From: Micromonospora sp. RHAY321
GTDB taxonomy: Bacteria > Actinomycetota > Actinomycetes > Mycobacteriales > Micromonosporaceae
Direction: 5' to 3'
Assembly: GCF_023896955.1 (NCBI RefSeq)
Contig: NZ_JAMHIW010000001.1
Span: forward strand, 1 to 64,000
Length of the DNA stretch: 64,000 bases
Under the pieces are notes generated by a model, which searched no databases, was not told where the DNA came from, and was given only the letters and a program-made list of their open reading frames with translations. Positions 43,479 through 52,923 of the stretch are shown piece after piece. Within the stretch, counting starts at the first letter, position 1; the number at the start of each line of letters is the position of its first letter. Both the position numbers and the translations under genes were made by a program.

Positions 43479-45032
43479 GTGAGTGAGCCTGCGATCGACA
43501 TCGACCGGCCTCACCGGCCGGACCCGGCGTCGCCGCCGGAGCCGTCACCGACGCCCGGCCCGCGCACGTGGGGGCCGTGGGTGGTGGCCGGCGCGGTCAG
43601 CGTGACGCTGCTGCTGCTCGCCGGGCGCTACGGCTACCACCGCGACGAGCTGTACTTCCTCCTCTGCGGGCGGCACCTCGACTGGGGGTACGTCGACCAG
43701 GGCCCGCTGGTCCCGGCGTTGGCCCGGCTGCTCGACACCATCGCACCGGGCAACCTGGTGGTGCTGCGGACGCCGTCGGCGCTGCTGGCCGGTGCGGCGG
43801 TCCTGCTGGTCGCCGCCATCGCCCGGGAGCTGGGCGCCGGCCGGGGCGGGCAGATCTTCGCGGCGGTGCTCGCCGCGTTCTCCGGCATCGTCCTGGCCGG
43901 CGGCCACCTGCTCAGCACCACCACCGTCGACCTGCTGGCCTGGCTGGTCGCGGCGCTGTGCGCGGTGCGGCTGCTGCGCACCGGCGACAGCCGGTGGGCC
44001 CTCGGCATCGGGGTGGCGCTCGGGGTCGGCATGCTCAACAAACTGCTGCCCGCGCTGCTGGCCGTGGGCCTGATCGCCGGGATCTCCATCGCCGGGCCAC
44101 GCCGGCTGCTGCGCGACCGGTGGGTGCTCGCCGCCGCCGGGCTCGCCGTGCTCCTGGCCGCGCCGAATCTGGCCTGGCAGGCGACGCACGGTTTTCCGCA
44201 GCTCGGTGTGGCCGCCTCGATCTCCGATGGCGACAGCTCCTACAGCGGCCGGCTCGACGCGCTCATCCTCCAGTTCGTCATCATCAGCCCGTACGCCGTG
44301 CCGATCTGGATCGCCGGCCTCGTCGCGCTGCTGCGCTGGCCACGGTGGCGGGCGTACCGGGCGGTGGGCTGGGCCTGGCTGGTCGTCGTCGGCATCGTGT
44401 TGCTCGCCGGCGGCAAGGGCTACTACGACGCGCCGCTGCTGCTGGTGCTCACCGCCGCCGGTGCCGTGGTGACCGCCGGGTGGGCGTCGCGCGGCGCCGT
44501 CCGGCTGCGGTGGGGCCTGCTCGCGCTGGGCGCGGTGCCGTTCCTCCTGCCCAGCGTCGTTCTGCTGCTGCCGGTGCTGCCGGCCGACCGGCTCCCCGGC
44601 TTCGTGCTCGACGTCAACTACGACGCCGGCGAGACCATCGGCTGGCCCGCGTTCGCCGACTCGGTCGCGGCCGTCCACCGTGGCCTGACACCCGAGGAGC
44701 GGTCGCGGGCGGTCATCCTGACCGGCAACTACGGCGAGGCCGGCGCGCTGGCCCGCTACGGCCCGGCCCGTGACCTGCCCCGCGCGTACTCCGGGCACAA
44801 CAGCATGGTCGACTTCGGCCGGCCACCCGAGAGCGCCGACGTGGTGATCGTCGTCGGCTGGGAGCGTTCCGACCCGCTGAACGCCTGGTTCCACGGGTGC
44901 GCGCCGGCTGGTCGGGTGGACCAGCGGGTCGAGGTGGACAACGACGAGAACGGCGGCCCGATCTTCGTGTGCCGAGAGCTGCGGCGTCCGTGGGCGCAGA
45001 TCTGGGACACCGAGGTACGCCACACCGGCTGA
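43479..45032 (+). CDS. GT39-type membrane glycosyltransferase
   Basis: 517 residues. A Pro-rich N-terminus, then about 10-11 membrane helices; GYHRDELYFLLCGRHLDWGYVDQGPLVP is the first external loop with the acidic catalytic motif of polyprenyl-phosphate-sugar glycosyltransferases (ArnT/PMT-like). External C-terminal domain with two Cys. GTG at 43479. Transfers a sugar from a lipid carrier outside the membrane; acceptor unknown. Confidence 0.85.
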   Translation: MSEPAIDIDRPHRPDPASPPEPSPTPGPRTWGPWVVAGAVSVTLLLLAGRYGYHRDELYFLLCGRHLDWGYVDQGPLVPALARLLDTIAPGNLVVLRTPSALLAGAAVLLVAAIARELGAGRGGQIFAAVLAAFSGIVLAGGHLLSTTTVDLLAWLVAALCAVRLLRTGDSRWALGIGVALGVGMLNKLLPALLAVGLIAGISIAGPRRLLRDRWVLAAAGLAVLLAAPNLAWQATHGFPQLGVAASISDGDSSYSGRLDALILQFVIISPYAVPIWIAGLVALLRWPRWRAYRAVGWAWLVVVGIVLLAGGKGYYDAPLLLVLTAAGAVVTAGWASRGAVRLRWGLLALGAVPFLLPSVVLLLPVLPADRLPGFVLDVNYDAGETIGWPAFADSVAAVHRGLTPEERSRAVILTGNYGEAGALARYGPARDLPRAYSGHNSMVDFGRPPESADVVIVVGWERSDPLNAWFHGCAPAGRVDQRVEVDNDENGGPIFVCRELRRPWAQIWDTEVRHTG

Positions 45033-45056
45033 CCGCCGCGCGGGTACGGTGACGGC

Positions 45057-45518
45057 GTGCTGTCGGCGGTGAAGGGTCTCTCGCGGTACCACACCGAGGA
45101 GTCGCTACGCGCGTACCTGCTGGGGCGTTCGCACCGCACCGACGACGGTTGTCTCGTCATCCACGGGTACGGGCCGCGACGTGGGGTCCACCAGAAGGTC
45201 GCCGGTCGGGCCTGGGCGCACATCGCCGCGTTCGTGGTCCTCGTCGGCGGGTACGACCCCACCCTCGACGTCGTCCACCTCTGCGGAGTCGCCGACTGCA
45301 TCGAGCCCACACACCTGCGCCAGGTCAGCCGGGCGGAGACCTCCCGGAGCCGCACCCAGCCCCCGCGGTGCCGCAACGGCCACGACCGCGAAATCGACGA
45401 CGCCACGGGCCGGTACCGTCGGGTCTGCCGGGCGTGCAACCGCGAGGCCCAACGCCGTTGGCGGGAACGCGCCGCCGCCGAGGTTGCCCAGGCACGAGCC
45501 GCGTACGGCCGCACCTAG
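45057..45518 (+). CDS. HNH-endonuclease-like protein
   Basis: 153 residues. HIAAFVVLVGG...VVHLCGVADCIEPTHLRQVSRAE has the shape of the HNH module in which the Hx-C-C-PxHL pattern holds zinc and the catalytic His. A second Cys cluster follows (CRNGHDRE, CRACNREAQRRW), a likely zinc finger. GTG at 45057. No mobile-element or restriction genes next to it. Activity not certain. Confidence 0.75.
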   Translation: MLSAVKGLSRYHTEESLRAYLLGRSHRTDDGCLVIHGYGPRRGVHQKVAGRAWAHIAAFVVLVGGYDPTLDVVHLCGVADCIEPTHLRQVSRAETSRSRTQPPRCRNGHDREIDDATGRYRRVCRACNREAQRRWRERAAAEVAQARAAYGRT

Positions 45519-45550
45519 CCCGCCTCCTGCGCGAGAGAAAAGGGCGCCAT

Positions 45551-45595
45551 CGGTCAGGAATCAAGAAGTCCAGGCCAGGTGGCCGCACCTAGCAT
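45551..45595 (+). promoter_or_regulatory. Promoter copy A (shared box) of the first VOC gene
   Basis: An 18-bp box CGGTCAGGAATCAAGAAG (45551-45568), 14 variable bases, then CGCACCTAGC containing the -10 TAGCAT (45590-45595). The start codon at 45603 lies seven bases after the -10, the spacing of a leaderless transcript. The same arrangement recurs at 46490-46534. Confidence 0.75.
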
Positions 45596-45602
45596 GATCG
45601 CC

Positions 45603-46013
45603 ATGGACATCACCATTCACACCAGCTTCCTCCCGCACGTCGACCCGGACGCCTCCCTGGCCTTCTACCGAGACGTCCTCGGCTTCGAGGTCCGCAACGA
45701 CGTCGGACAGGGCACCATGCGGTGGATCACGGTCGGCCCCGTCAACCAGCCCGACACGTCCATCCTCCTGGCGCCGCCGGCCGCCGACCCCGGCATCACC
45801 GAGGACGAGCGCAACACCATCGCCGAGATGATGGCCAAGGGCACCTACGGCTGGATCCTTCTGGCCACCCGGGACCTCGACGGCACCTTCGAGAAGCTGC
45901 AGGGCGGCGACGCCGAGGTCGTCCAGGAGCCGACCGAGCAGCCGTACGGCATCCGCGACTGCGCCTTCCGCGACCCCGCCGGCAACCTGATCCGCATCCA
46001 GGAGCTTCGCTGA
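45603..46013 (+). CDS. VOC-family protein
   Basis: 136-residue single VOC module: FLPHVDPDASLAFYRDVLGFEV, GTMRWITVGP, YGIRDCAFRDPAGNLIRIQEL. No ribosome site; ATG at 45603 is seven bases after a -10 box, so translation probably starts leaderless. ATG at 45594 overlaps the -10 and is unlikely. Next to an AraC regulator and a second VOC gene. Confidence 0.88.
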   Translation: MDITIHTSFLPHVDPDASLAFYRDVLGFEVRNDVGQGTMRWITVGPVNQPDTSILLAPPAADPGITEDERNTIAEMMAKGTYGWILLATRDLDGTFEKLQGGDAEVVQEPTEQPYGIRDCAFRDPAGNLIRIQELR

Positions 46014-46086
46014 GCCCTGTCCGTCACCGATGCGGCCGCACTGGCCGGCGTCGCGACCACCTGCACCGCTGGGAAGGAGTTCTGAC

Positions 46087-46536
46087 GTGTGTCACCCCTC
46101 GTGGGGGCGCGTCCTGGCCCGGGCGCAGCACCCGAGCGACGATCTCGCGCGACTGCGCCGCGTCCGCGACCGGCTCGACCGGGAGTACGCGCAACCGCTC
46201 GACGTCGAGGCGCTCGCCCGCCGCGCACACATGCCGGCCGGGCACCTCAGCCGCCAGTTCCGGCTGGCCTACGGCGAGTCGCCGTACGCGTACCTGATGA
46301 CGCGGCGCGTCGAGCACGCGAAGGCGCTGCTGCGTCGCGGCGACCTCACCGTCGGCGAGGTGGGCTTCGCGGTCGGCTGGTCGTCGCTGGGCACCTTCAG
46401 CACCCGCTTCACCGAGCTCGTCGGCATGCCGCCCGGCGCCTACCTGCGGGCGTGGATGCCATCGTCTGTGGCGAAACAGGTGACCAGACCGGTCAGGAAT
46501 CAAGAAGCACCGGTCGCCGAGCCGCACCTAGCGTGA
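46087..46536 (+). CDS. AraC-family transcriptional regulator (minimal)
   Basis: 149 residues with the two HTH motifs of AraC/XylS (LDVEALARRAHMPAGHLSRQFRLAYGESPYAYLMTRRVEHAKALLRRGDLTVGEVGFAVGWSSLGTFSTRF) and almost no ligand domain. GTG at 46087 has GGAG seven bases upstream. The end of the gene contains promoter copy B for the next VOC gene. It is the obvious candidate to bind the shared 18-bp box. Confidence 0.9.
   Translation: MCHPSWGRVLARAQHPSDDLARLRRVRDRLDREYAQPLDVEALARRAHMPAGHLSRQFRLAYGESPYAYLMTRRVEHAKALLRRGDLTVGEVGFAVGWSSLGTFSTRFTELVGMPPGAYLRAWMPSSVAKQVTRPVRNQEAPVAEPHLA
46490..46534 (+). promoter_or_regulatory. Promoter copy B (shared box) of the second VOC gene
   Basis: Same 18-bp box as copy A (46490-46507), again 14 variable bases, again CGCACCTAGC, -10 TAGCGT (46529-46534). 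It lies inside the 3' end of the AraC gene. ATG at 46542 is again seven bases after the -10. Confidence 0.75.
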
Positions 46537-46541
46537 TGGGC

Positions 46542-47168
46542 ATGGCATTCATCGAATCCGTCACCCTCGACGTGGCCGATCCCGCGGCCGCCAACCACTT
46601 CTACACCAACGCCTTCGGTCTGGACACGCAGCTACGCCTGCGCGCCTCGGAGGCGCCGACGGCCGGCTTCCGCGGGTTCACGCTGGCGCTCACGGTCTCC
46701 CAGCCGTCCACCGTCGACAACCTCGTCGGCGCCGCCCTGGACGCCGGCGCCACGTCGCTGAAGCCCGCCGCGAAGTCGCTCTGGGGCTACGGCGGTGTCG
46801 TACAGGCCCCGGACGGGACGATCTGGAAGGTCGCGACCTCGGCGAAGAAGGACACCGGCCCGGCCACCCGGCAGATCGACGAGATGGTGCTTCTGCTGGG
46901 AGTCGCGGACGTGGCCGCCAGCAAGCGGTTCTACGTCGAGCGCGGCCTCGCCGTGGCGAAGAGCTTCGCCCGGATGTACGTCGAGTTCGCCGCCGGGTCG
47001 AGCCCGGTCAAGCTGGCGCTGTACCGGCGCCGTGCCCTCGCCAAGGACCTCGGTGTCGCTCCCGAGGGCACCGGATCGCACCGCCTCATGATCGGCGGCG
47101 GTGCCGGATCGTTCACCGACCCGGACGGGTTCGCGTGGGAGGCCGCGTCGCTGGCACCGACGCGCTGA
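46542..47168 (+). CDS. Two-module VOC-family protein
   Basis: 208 residues, two VOC half-modules: FIESVTLDVADPAAANHFYTNAFGL and MVLLLGVADVAASKRFYVERGL, ending AGSFTDPDGFAWEAAS. ATG at 46542 chosen over 46536 because the promoter spacing then equals that of the sister gene. Substrate unknown; clustered with AraC and PNPOx-like genes. Confidence 0.88.
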   Translation: MAFIESVTLDVADPAAANHFYTNAFGLDTQLRLRASEAPTAGFRGFTLALTVSQPSTVDNLVGAALDAGATSLKPAAKSLWGYGGVVQAPDGTIWKVATSAKKDTGPATRQIDEMVLLLGVADVAASKRFYVERGLAVAKSFARMYVEFAAGSSPVKLALYRRRALAKDLGVAPEGTGSHRLMIGGGAGSFTDPDGFAWEAASLAPTR

Positions 47169-47228
47169 TCTGCCGCCCGATCTGGCCATCGCTCGCGACG
47201 GCCGACACGACGTGATGGGAGAGAGAGC

Positions 47229-47684
47229 ATGACGAGCGCCCCGCCGCGAGGGCTTGAGGAGAGGGTGCGGGACACGCGCGCGAGACTGGAGAGCGACGTC
47301 GACCTCTGGGTCGCGACCTCGGGCTCCCCGGGCGGCGTGCACCTCATCCCGCTGTCGTACCTCTGGGACGGGAGCACGATCCTCATCTCGACGCCGCGCG
47401 GCTCGGTCACCGGCCGCAACCTGCTGGCCGACGGCCGGGTGCGGCTCAGCCTCGGGCCGACGCGCGACGTCGTCATCGTCGACGGCACGGCCGAGCCGGT
47501 GGACGTCGCCGACCTCGGCCCGGAGAAGATCGAGGCGTTCGCGACCAGGACGGGTTTCGACCCGAGCGGGCTCGACGAGCCCTACCAGTACTTCGTGATC
47601 CGGCCGCGGCGCATCCAGGCCTGGCGGGAGGCTAACGAACTGCGGGGACGCGCGCTCCTGCGCGACGGCCGCTGGCTCGGCTGA
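47229..47684 (+). CDS. PNPOx-like / F420-type split-barrel protein
   Basis: 151 residues of the pyridoxamine-5'-phosphate-oxidase-like fold: DVDLWVATSGSPGGVHLIPLSYLWDG, RNLLADGRVRLSLGPTRDVVIVDGTAE, FVIRPRRIQAWRE. In actinobacteria such proteins often use F420 or flavin; the cofactor cannot be read here. ATG at 47229 with GGGAGAGAG upstream. Confidence 0.85.
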   Translation: MTSAPPRGLEERVRDTRARLESDVDLWVATSGSPGGVHLIPLSYLWDGSTILISTPRGSVTGRNLLADGRVRLSLGPTRDVVIVDGTAEPVDVADLGPEKIEAFATRTGFDPSGLDEPYQYFVIRPRRIQAWREANELRGRALLRDGRWLG

Positions 47685-47705
47685 CGTCGGTGCACGCACG
47701 CACAC

Positions 47706-47754
47706 ACTCACCGCCCAGTCGGGCCGACTGCGATGGCCTGACTGGGCGGTGAGT
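47706..47754. terminator. Bidirectional terminator hairpin
   Basis: ACTCACCGCCCAGTC (47706-47720) and its perfect complement (47740-47754), 19-nt loop with a further GGCC pairing. Between convergent PNPOx-like and ABC permease genes. Confidence 0.85.
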
Positions 47755-47798
47755 CTGTCTGGACGAGCTGCGGGAGGCGGCCCGCGCTGTCATGGCGG

Positions 47799-48590
47799 CT
47801 ACTTCGGGTCGCGGTTGAACTTCGACGTCGCCCAGACGTAGCCGAGCACCGCGAGACCCAGGCACCAGACGACCGCCAGCCACCCGTTGTGGCCGATCTC
47901 GCTGCCGAGCAGCAGACCACGCAGGGTCTCGATGGCGGGCGTGAACGGCTGGTACTCGGCGATCGGCTGGAGCCAGCCGGGCATGGCGTCGACCGGGACG
48001 AAGGCGCTGGAGAGCAACGGCAGCAGGATCAGCGGCATCGCGTTGTTGCTGGCGGCCTCGGCGTTCGGGCTGACCAGGCCCATGCCGACCGCGATCCAGG
48101 TGAGCGCCAGGGCGAAGAGCACGAGCAGCCCGAACGCCGCGAGCCACTCCAGGACGCCGGCACCGGTGGACCGGAAGCCGATGGCCACGGCGACGGCACC
48201 CACGAGGACCACACTCATGATCGACTGCAGCACGCTGCCGACGACGTGGCCGACGAGCACCGAACCGCGGTGGATCGCCATCGTGCGGAAGCGGGCGATG
48301 ATGCCCTCGGTCATGTCGGTGGAGACGGACACCGCGGTCCCGATCACGGCGCTGCCGATGGTCATCAGCAGCAGACCCGGGACGAGATACGCGACGTACT
48401 CGGAGCGGTCCCCACCGCCGCCGCCGATGCCCGAGCCCATCACGTCACCGAAGACGTAGACGAAGAGCAGCAGCAGCATGATCGGGGTGAGCAGCAGGTT
48501 CAGCGTGAGGGACGGATAGCGCCGCGCGTGCAGGAGGTTGCGGCGCAGCATCGTGGACGAGTCGCGTACGGCGAGGGAGAGGGTGCTCAT
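47799..48590 (-). CDS. ABC-2-type exporter permease (DrrB-like)
   Basis: 263 residues, six membrane helices; NPLLLTPIMLLLLFVYVFGD-like segment near the N-terminus (NLLLTPIMLLLLFVYVF), GIIARFRTMAIHRGSVLVGHV and a conserved PVDAMPGWLQPIAEYQPFTP near the C-terminus, as in daunorubicin-exporter permeases. ATG at 48590 overlaps the ATPase stop by four bases. With the ATPase it forms an exporter for a drug or lipid. Confidence 0.92.
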   Translation of the reverse strand: MSTLSLAVRDSSTMLRRNLLHARRYPSLTLNLLLTPIMLLLLFVYVFGDVMGSGIGGGGGDRSEYVAYLVPGLLLMTIGSAVIGTAVSVSTDMTEGIIARFRTMAIHRGSVLVGHVVGSVLQSIMSVVLVGAVAVAIGFRSTGAGVLEWLAAFGLLVLFALALTWIAVGMGLVSPNAEAASNNAMPLILLPLLSSAFVPVDAMPGWLQPIAEYQPFTPAIETLRGLLLGSEIGHNGWLAVVWCLGLAVLGYVWATSKFNRDPK

Positions 48591-49549
48591 CGGACAGCTT
48601 CCTTCTGCTGGTGGGGAACGACGGCGCCGCCGGTCAGGGCGAAGAACACGTCGTCGAGGTCGGGGGTGTGCACGGTGAGGGTGTCGGCGTGCACGTCGGC
48701 GGCGTCCAGCCGGTCGAGGATCGCGCGCAGCTCGCGCTGGGTGCCGTCGCTGGGGATCTGCAGGGCCAGTGCCTGGTCGTCGCGCACGGTCTCGTGCAGC
48801 GCCCCGGCGGCCCGCTCGTACGCCGCAGGGTCCTCGAAGCGCAGCTGGACGTGCCCGCCGGGGATGAGCCGCTTCAGTTCCGCGGCGGTGCCCTCGGCGA
48901 CGATCTTCCCGTCGTTGAGCACGGCGATGCGGTCGGCCAGTTCGTCGGCCTCCTCCAGGTACTGGGTGGTGAGGAAGACGGTGACGCCGTCGGCGACGAG
49001 TTCGCGGATGATCTGCCACATGTTGTGGCGGCTGCGGGGGTCGAGCCCGGTGGTCGGTTCGTCGAGGAAGATGATCCGCGGGTTGCCGACCAGGGTCATG
49101 GCGAGGTCGAGGCGGCGCTTCATGCCGCCGGAGTAGGTGGAGGCGGGCTTCTTGGCCGCGTCGGTGAGGTCGAAGCGCTCCAGCAGTTCGGCGGCGGCGC
49201 GGTGGCCCTCGCGCTTGGACAGGTGGTGCAGGTCGGCCATGAGGAGCATGTTCTCCTCGCCGGTGATCAGGCCGTCGACGGCCGAGAACTGGCCGGTGAC
49301 GCCGATCGCGGCGCGTACCGCCTGCGGGTCGGCGGTGCGGTCGTGGCCGCCGACGCGGATGTCGCCGGAGCCGGGGTCGGGAGAGATGAGGGTGGACAGG
49401 ATCTTGACGGCGGTGGTCTTGCCGGCGCCGTTCGGGCCGAGCAGGGAGAAGATCGTTCCTTCGGGGACGGCCAGGTCGACGCCGTCGAGAACGACCTTGT
49501 CGCCGTAGGACTTGCGCAGGCCGTTGGCCGCGATCGCCAGGTTGGTCAT
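48587..49549 (-). CDS. ABC exporter ATPase (DrrA-like)
   Basis: 320 residues. Walker A GPNGAGKTT, Q-loop in GVTGQFSAVDGLIT, signature YSGGMKRRLDLA, Walker B IIFLDEPTTGLD, H-loop LTTQYLEE, and a C-terminal regulatory part as in DrrA. ATG at 49549 has GGAG eight bases upstream. Middle gene of a three-gene operon with DUF4097 and permease. Confidence 0.95.
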   Translation of the reverse strand: MTNLAIAANGLRKSYGDKVVLDGVDLAVPEGTIFSLLGPNGAGKTTAVKILSTLISPDPGSGDIRVGGHDRTADPQAVRAAIGVTGQFSAVDGLITGEENMLLMADLHHLSKREGHRAAAELLERFDLTDAAKKPASTYSGGMKRRLDLAMTLVGNPRIIFLDEPTTGLDPRSRHNMWQIIRELVADGVTVFLTTQYLEEADELADRIAVLNDGKIVAEGTAAELKRLIPGGHVQLRFEDPAAYERAAGALHETVRDDQALALQIPSDGTQRELRAILDRLDAADVHADTLTVHTPDLDDVFFALTGGAVVPHQQKEAVR

Positions 49550-49561
49550 GGTGGTGCTCCT

Positions 49562-50227
49562 TCAGAGGCTGCGGGCGTCGATGTCGCCGTGGGCGGTGGT
49601 CGCGTGGATGGTCAGGTCGGCCGTGCCGTCGGTGTTCCTGAGTGCGTTGGTGATCCGGCCGTAGGTGGTGCCGGCGTCCAGGGCGGCGGAGACTCCGTGG
49701 GCGGCGCCGACGGACACGTCACCGGCCTGGGTGCGCAGCACGACCGTGCCGCGTACGGCTTCGGCGATCCGGATGTCGCCCTTCATGGTGCTGATCTCCG
49801 CGGAGCCGTTGAGGCGGCCGATCGAGACGTCACCGGCGGCGGTGTTGAGGCGGGCGCTCGCGGCCTCGTCGAGCGTGATCGCGCCGTGCGAGCCGTCGAA
49901 GACGACGTCGCCCAGCCGTCCGACGGCCCGGAACTCGGCGCTGGCCGCCTTCACCTCGACCCGGGAGCCGGCGGGCAGCTGGACCGTCACCTCGATGGAT
50001 CCGGAGTTTCCGAGGATCTGGTTCTTCGCCGAGGCGGCGATCCGCAGGACGCCGTCGCCGTATTCGACGGTGGTCTGCTCCGCGACCTTTACGTCTCGAC
50101 CCTTCGAGGCGTCCGCGGGCAGGACCTCGACCGTGGTGTCGGCCCGGTCGGCGGCGATGAACTGCACGCGTCCCGCGGGGATGTCGAGGACGACGGAGAT
50201 CGGGGTGGGGGTGTCGAAGTTCTGCAT
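49562..50227 (-). CDS. DUF4097-type beta-helical protein
   Basis: 221 residues made of short repeated strands (GRVQFIAADRADTTVEVLP, GDVVFDGSHGAITLDEAASARLNTAAGDVSIGRL, GDIRIAEAVRGTVVLRTQAGDVSVGAA), a right-handed beta-solenoid. No signal peptide. ATG at 50227 has GGAG six bases upstream. First gene of the ABC exporter operon; such proteins are often envelope-stress associated, but the role is unknown. Confidence 0.85.
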   Translation of the reverse strand: MQNFDTPTPISVVLDIPAGRVQFIAADRADTTVEVLPADASKGRDVKVAEQTTVEYGDGVLRIAASAKNQILGNSGSIEVTVQLPAGSRVEVKAASAEFRAVGRLGDVVFDGSHGAITLDEAASARLNTAAGDVSIGRLNGSAEISTMKGDIRIAEAVRGTVVLRTQAGDVSVGAAHGVSAALDAGTTYGRITNALRNTDGTADLTIHATTAHGDIDARSL

Positions 50228-50270
50228 CGTGCTCTCCTTGCGCCTGTCGTTTCTGACACCGGAAACGCTA

Positions 50271-50398
50271 CGTTGCGTTCATGAACTGGGCAACAACGTC
50301 GTTGCGTCATGTCGGTGTCTGCGCAGGTGGAGGGCACAGAATCGTTGCAACGGCTTTGATTTTAATGCAACGAAGATCGTCTCCTCGTTGCATTGCAA
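50271..50398. promoter_or_regulatory. Cluster of CGTTGC/GCAACG boxes between divergent operons
   Basis: CGTTGC occurs at 50271-50276 and 50300-50305 (with CAACG at 50294-50298), CGTTGCAACG is a perfect palindrome at 50343-50352, and AATGCAACGA (50364-50373) with TCGTTGCATT (50385-50394) form a 10-bp inverted repeat, followed by TTGCA-T-TGCAA (50388-50398). The last ones lie just before the regulator gene. Confidence 0.8.
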
Positions 50399-50450
50399 GA
50401 AGAATGAACGCTATGCTGGCGGCCTCAGGAACGCGTGAAGGGAGATCGCG

Positions 50451-51197
50451 ATGCCGGGAGGCAGGCTCACCCAGCAGGAACGCCAGCAGATCGCGCTGGG
50501 GGTGGCCGACGGGCTCGCCTACGCGGAGATCGCGAGACGCCTCGACCGCCCCACCTCCACGATCACGCGTGAGGTCATGCGCAACGGTGGCCCCACCGGC
50601 TACCGCGCGGACCTGGCCCACCGCGCCACCGAACACCGCGCCCACCGGCGCAGGCAGGCGACTCCCCGGGGGCCGCAGGCGTCCCCGCAGGCCCACGGCC
50701 GCGACGCCGAGGCCGTGCGCGAGTACGAGGAGAGGTTCACGACCCTCTTCATGCAACAGGGCCTGCCCAAGATGATGTCCCGGCTGCTGACCTGTCTCTA
50801 CACCACCGACGCGGGCAGCCTCACCGCATCCGAGCTCGTCCAGCGCCTTCAGGTCAGCCCGGCGTCCATCTCCAAGGCGGTCACGTCCCTCGAGAGCCAG
50901 GGCCTCATCCGGCGGGAACGCGACGAGCGCCGCCGCGAGCGCTACGTCGTCGACGACGACGTCTGGTACCAGGGGATGATCGCCGCCGCCCGAGCCAACA
51001 TCGAGCTCGCCGAGACCGCACGGCAGGGCGTCAGCATCCTCGGCCCCAACACCCCGGCCGCCGACCGCCTGGAGAACATCGCCCGCTTCGTCGACTTCGT
51101 CACCGAGAGCCTCACCCGCGCCGCGGAGCAGGCCCGCGAGATCCTCTACACCAAACCCGGAGCGACCTCAGGCGACACCGCCCAGCCGGAGTCGTGA
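50451..51197 (+). CDS. Regulator: IS30-type HTH fused to MarR/GbsR-like domain
   Basis: 248 residues. Residues 1-62 (LTQQERQQIALGVADGLAYAEIARRLDRPTSTITREVMRNG) are the helix-turn-helix that IS30 transposases use to bind their ends, with an RRR stretch after it. Residues about 95-210 are a GbsR/MarR-type winged helix (LTASELVQRLQVSPASISKAVTSLESQGLIRRERDERRRERY). No transposase catalytic domain. ATG at 50451 after GGGAG. Divergent from the DUF4097-ABC operon and probably its repressor, binding the CGTTGC boxes. Confidence 0.85.
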   Translation: MPGGRLTQQERQQIALGVADGLAYAEIARRLDRPTSTITREVMRNGGPTGYRADLAHRATEHRAHRRRQATPRGPQASPQAHGRDAEAVREYEERFTTLFMQQGLPKMMSRLLTCLYTTDAGSLTASELVQRLQVSPASISKAVTSLESQGLIRRERDERRRERYVVDDDVWYQGMIAAARANIELAETARQGVSILGPNTPAADRLENIARFVDFVTESLTRAAEQAREILYTKPGATSGDTAQPES

Positions 51198-51210
51198 CCA
51201 CGTGGCGGGA

Positions 51211-51248
51211 AAAAGGATTGGACGGGACGAGGCTGGGGCTTGTAGCTT
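51211..51248 (+). promoter_or_regulatory. Promoter of the rox leader
   Basis: An A-rich run (GGAAAAAGGA) directly precedes -35 TTGGAC (51218-51223); -10 candidates are TAGCTT (51243-51248) or TGTAGC (51241-51246). The A-rich stretch touching the -35 is the arrangement described for WhiB7-dependent promoters. I see no exact copy of the 19-20 bp rifamycin-associated element here. Confidence 0.5.
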
Positions 51249-51285
51249 GCCGTTGAACGTGACGCCGCCCGAGGAGGTGAGACCC

Positions 51286-52855
<1,570 letters not shown>

Positions 52856-52923
52856 TTCCGCCTGCGAGTGGTCATCCGGAATCGAAGCTGTGACTCCTGC
52901 GGGGAGACCGGTGACCCAGCTTC

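Noticed and set aside
43479..45032. Restriction or defence island around the HNH-like gene
   Set aside because: Neighbours are a glycosyltransferase and metabolic genes; the HNH protein stands alone.
51224..51262. Rifamycin-associated element upstream of rox
   Set aside because: GGGGCTTG is present but the second half of the known inverted repeat is not, so I do not claim the element.
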